From NCBI RefSeq assembly GCF_014635485.1, contig NZ_BMCX01000004.1, forward strand, positions 1 to 64,000: a DNA stretch of 64,000 nt. Direction: 5' to 3'. Under the pieces are notes generated by a model. That model had not been told where the DNA came from and ran no database searches. It saw nothing but the letters and a program-made list of their open reading frames with translations. A program made the position numbers and the translations under genes. The stretch's first letter is position 1, and each line of letters starts with the position of its first letter. The DNA is from Corynebacterium pelargi. GTDB lineage: Bacteria > Actinomycetota > Actinomycetes > Mycobacteriales > Mycobacteriaceae. Of the stretch, positions 63,568 to 64,000 are shown in pieces.

Positions 63568-64000
63568 AGGCAGTCGTCATTGGTGCAGGCGTAGCAGGTC
63601 TGGCCACCGCAGCGTATTTGGGCTACGAAGGCTATGAGGTCACCGTCGTCGAGAAAAACGACGCCATCGGCGGTCGCGCCGGGTCGCTCGCGGTGGATGG
63701 GTTCCGGTGGGACACTGGCCCCTCCTGGTATTTGATGCCCGATGCCTTTGATCACTTCTTTGAGTTTTTTGGATCAAGCACCGCCGAGCGCCTCAATCTG
63801 CAAACCTTGGATCCTGCCTATCGTCTTTTCCCAGAGGGGATGCAGCCGCTGGACGTCAGTGGCACCAGGGCAGTGGAGCTGTTTGAGTCCATCGAGCCTG
63901 GTGCGGGTAAGGCGCTCGAAGAATACCTTGAAAGCGCTGCGGAAACCTACCAGATCGCGGTGGATCACTTCCTCTACACCACCTTCACTCGGCTGCCTTT
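63564..64000 (+). CDS. crtI: phytoene desaturase, 5' part
   Basis: The first about 145 residues of a CrtI-type FAD-dependent desaturase, cut by the window end. It opens MKAVVIGAGVAGLATAAYLGYEGYEVTVVEKND (Rossmann GxGxxG, then Glu for ribose binding), followed by IGGRAGSLAVDGFRWDTGPSWYLMPD, the typical CrtI N-terminal pattern. Its ATG overlaps the crtB stop (ATGA). The number of desaturation steps it makes cannot be judged. Truncation is due to the window only. Confidence 0.92.
   Translation, partial: MKAVVIGAGVAGLATAAYLGYEGYEVTVVEKNDAIGGRAGSLAVDGFRWDTGPSWYLMPDAFDHFFEFFGSSTAERLNLQTLDPAYRLFPEGMQPLDVSGTRAVELFESIEPGAGKALEEYLESAAETYQIAVDHFLYTTFTRLP

Overview
The window is a GC-rich stretch of a mycolate-producing actinobacterial chromosome, almost certainly Corynebacterium. 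The main grounds are a 44-62 kb cell-envelope locus (UDP-galactopyranose mutase, GlfT2, a PAP2 phosphatase, a UbiA-type decaprenyl-phosphate phosphoribosyltransferase, two mycolyltransferases, a cutinase-like esterase and FadD32), a class E sortase, and several small Corynebacteriales protein families (DUF2020, DUF5926, DUF6474, LGFP, LppP/LprE). Species cannot be named from the sequence alone.

Layout. 1-310: 3' tip of a 23S rRNA gene, 5S rRNA and the rrn terminator. 312-14296: housekeeping and stress genes: RluA-type pseudouridine synthase, tandem universal stress protein, GlsB-like membrane protein, TetR regulator with class E sortase and a 50-residue membrane protein, lipoprotein diverging from a two-component system, RecB/Cas4-like nuclease, a large membrane-anchored NirK-type copper protein, MFS permease, superoxide dismutase and MsrA. 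14153-24264: a CRISPR-Cas island of type I-U (renamed I-G), in the order csb1-csb2-cas3-csb3-cas4/cas1-cas2, then a leader and an array of 11 repeats and 10 spacers. The island is bracketed by a 135-bp direct repeat of the 3' end of msrA. 24244-43211: PAP2 phosphatases, L-lactate dehydrogenase, glycerophosphodiesterase, a choline-to-betaine module (betB, BCCT transporter, betA), alanine:cation symporter, LCP protein, amidase, prephenate dehydratase, small enzymes, seryl-tRNA synthetase and an acyltransferase. 43208-62043: HAD phosphatase, peptidoglycan amidase and the arabinogalactan/mycolate locus. 62057-64000: a glycosyltransferase, phytoene synthase and the start of a phytoene desaturase.

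How the genes work together. The envelope genes make galactan (glf, glfT2), supply the arabinose donor (ubiA and the PAP2 phosphatase), activate the meromycolate chain (fadD32) and transfer mycolates to the outer membrane (two mycolyltransferases). Two partners expected from C. glutamicum gene order are absent from their usual places: aftB after ubiA, and pks13 after fadD32, where carotenoid genes now lie. The CRISPR effector genes look intact. The adaptation gene cas4-cas1 carries an in-frame TGA and an apparent frameshift at its start, so the system may interfere but no longer acquire spacers.

The most unusual signals are the msrA-bracketed CRISPR-Cas cassette with no recombinase, the damaged cas4-cas1, the csb3-type effector without csx17, the structured 375-bp region before csb1, the fusion of a membrane domain to a copper nitrite reductase, a perfect 30-bp palindrome covering a ribosome binding site, and carotenoid genes directly behind fadD32. 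Assignments rest on reading motifs and on known family organisation; no database search was run.
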